Origin: Arachis hypogaea
Taxonomy: Eukaryota; Streptophyta; Magnoliopsida; Fabales; Fabaceae
Direction: 5' to 3'
Length of the DNA stretch: 64,000 nt
Assembly: GCF_003086295.3 (NCBI RefSeq)
Contig: NC_092052.1
Location: forward strand, 28,495,427 to 28,559,426
Shown here: one piece after another, positions 63,480 through 64,000 of the stretch
How the letters are laid out: each line of letters begins with the position of its first letter
Position numbering within the stretch: position 1 is the first letter of the stretch
The notes under the pieces: generated by a model
Databases searched by the model: none
What the model was told of the DNA's origin: nothing
What the model saw: only the letters and a program-made list of their open reading frames with translations
Position numbers and translations under genes: made by a program

Positions 63480-64000
63480 TTCATTGTTGCATTTGCATGT
63501 TTAATTGCACGTTTGTTTGATTTTGTGCATATTCTACCACTGCTTGGTTGAAGTGATGAATTCTTTTCCAAGAAATTATTTTATAATATTTCACTAATTT
63601 AAATTGAAAATTTTTTATAAACTTGTTTGAAAGAATATTATACTGGAACATGGTTTAGAGTTCGAACACACAAAACTAGTGAGATTTTGAGCCTATTTGA
63701 ATTGGTTGCATTCTATCAACAATATTTTATTTTTGGTGTGTGTTGTTCTCCCTAAAATTGTGATATTTGTCTTGCTTAATTCTATATTTCCATGGTTTGA
63801 TGTATGCATGCACTTATATGATTGAGGCCTTTGTTTCACTGAGCTTACATACCCATATGGCCTTACCCTTTCATTATCTTTTGCAAACCAATGTTGAGCC
63901 TATTATACCCCTTTGTTCGTTACTTTAGCTCATCACTAAATCTAAGCAGAAAATAATAATGTCCTTAATTTGAATCCTTGGTTAGCTTAGACTAGTGAGA
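63480..64000. other. AT-rich sequence at the right edge, nothing recognised
   Basis: No motif or long frame is visible. It is presumably still internal to the LTR element that begins at 58479, since no 3' LTR has been reached. Confidence 0.4.

Larger units (their letters stand above)
58479..64000 (+). mobile_element. LTR retrotransposon, probably non-autonomous, left part only (FIDEL-like LTR)
   Basis: A 1,484-bp LTR is followed by a tRNA-Asp primer site, a proline- then glutamate-rich ORF, ACGCGT-rich repeats, a pyrimidine-rich tract and a second short ORF. No protease, reverse transcriptase or integrase is visible in 4 kb of internal sequence. LTR length and opening words recall the Arachis Ty3/gypsy family FIDEL and its non-autonomous partners; that link is from memory. 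The 3' LTR lies outside the window. Confidence 0.75.

Overview
The window is nuclear DNA of a flowering plant. It has intron-containing genes with GT-AG splice sites, very AT-rich intergenic DNA and layers of nested plant transposons. Several repeat types look to me like those of peanut and its relatives (Arachis, legume family): a Mutator-like element whose ends are packed with TTCGAA palindromes, and a long LTR with ACGCGT-rich arrays and a tRNA-Asp primer site. The Arachis assignment is an inference from remembered repeat character, not a search.

Only two ordinary host genes are supported, both on the minus strand. At 98-6488 is the 5' part of a full-size ABCG (PDR-type) transporter closest to ABCG31; ten exons join in frame and the gene runs off the left edge. 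At 40040-44423 is a complete 11-exon, 571-residue WD40 gene for DDB2, the UV-damage-recognition subunit of the CUL4-DDB1 ubiquitin ligase.

The 33 kb between them is nearly all transposons in a tandemly repeated host segment. With insertions removed, 8372-39220 contains three partial copies of one unit. Unit 1 holds a complete 10,863-bp Helitron (8886-19748) carrying a decayed Rep-helicase gene; its exact empty site survives in unit 2. Unit 2 holds a complete Ty3/gypsy element with 530-bp LTRs (21319-30307), whose antisense gene lies between integrase and 3' LTR, and an L1-type LINE with a C-terminal RNase H (32584-36857). Unit 3 holds a TRIM-sized LTR fragment. Smaller elements include a 148-bp MITE with TTA target duplication and a 1.3-kb element with 9-bp target duplication inside the Helitron.

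Right of DDB2, 44.6-51.2 kb is AT-rich with two decayed hAT-like elements. From 51.3 kb a second copy of DDB2 exon 1 and promoter appears, with the start codon deleted. It is split by a 5,180-bp autonomous-type Mutator-like element (51911-57090) with a perfect 9-bp target duplication. That element encodes a frameshifted MULE transposase and, on the other strand, a gutted plant-mobile-domain gene. The last 5.5 kb is the left part of another LTR retrotransposon (LTR 58479-59962). It lacks recognisable pol in the visible part and carries a proline- then glutamate-rich ORF, as expected of a non-autonomous family.

I found no tRNA or rRNA gene, CRISPR array or bacterial feature. The genes form no shared pathway; the main interest is the readable order of insertions and duplications.
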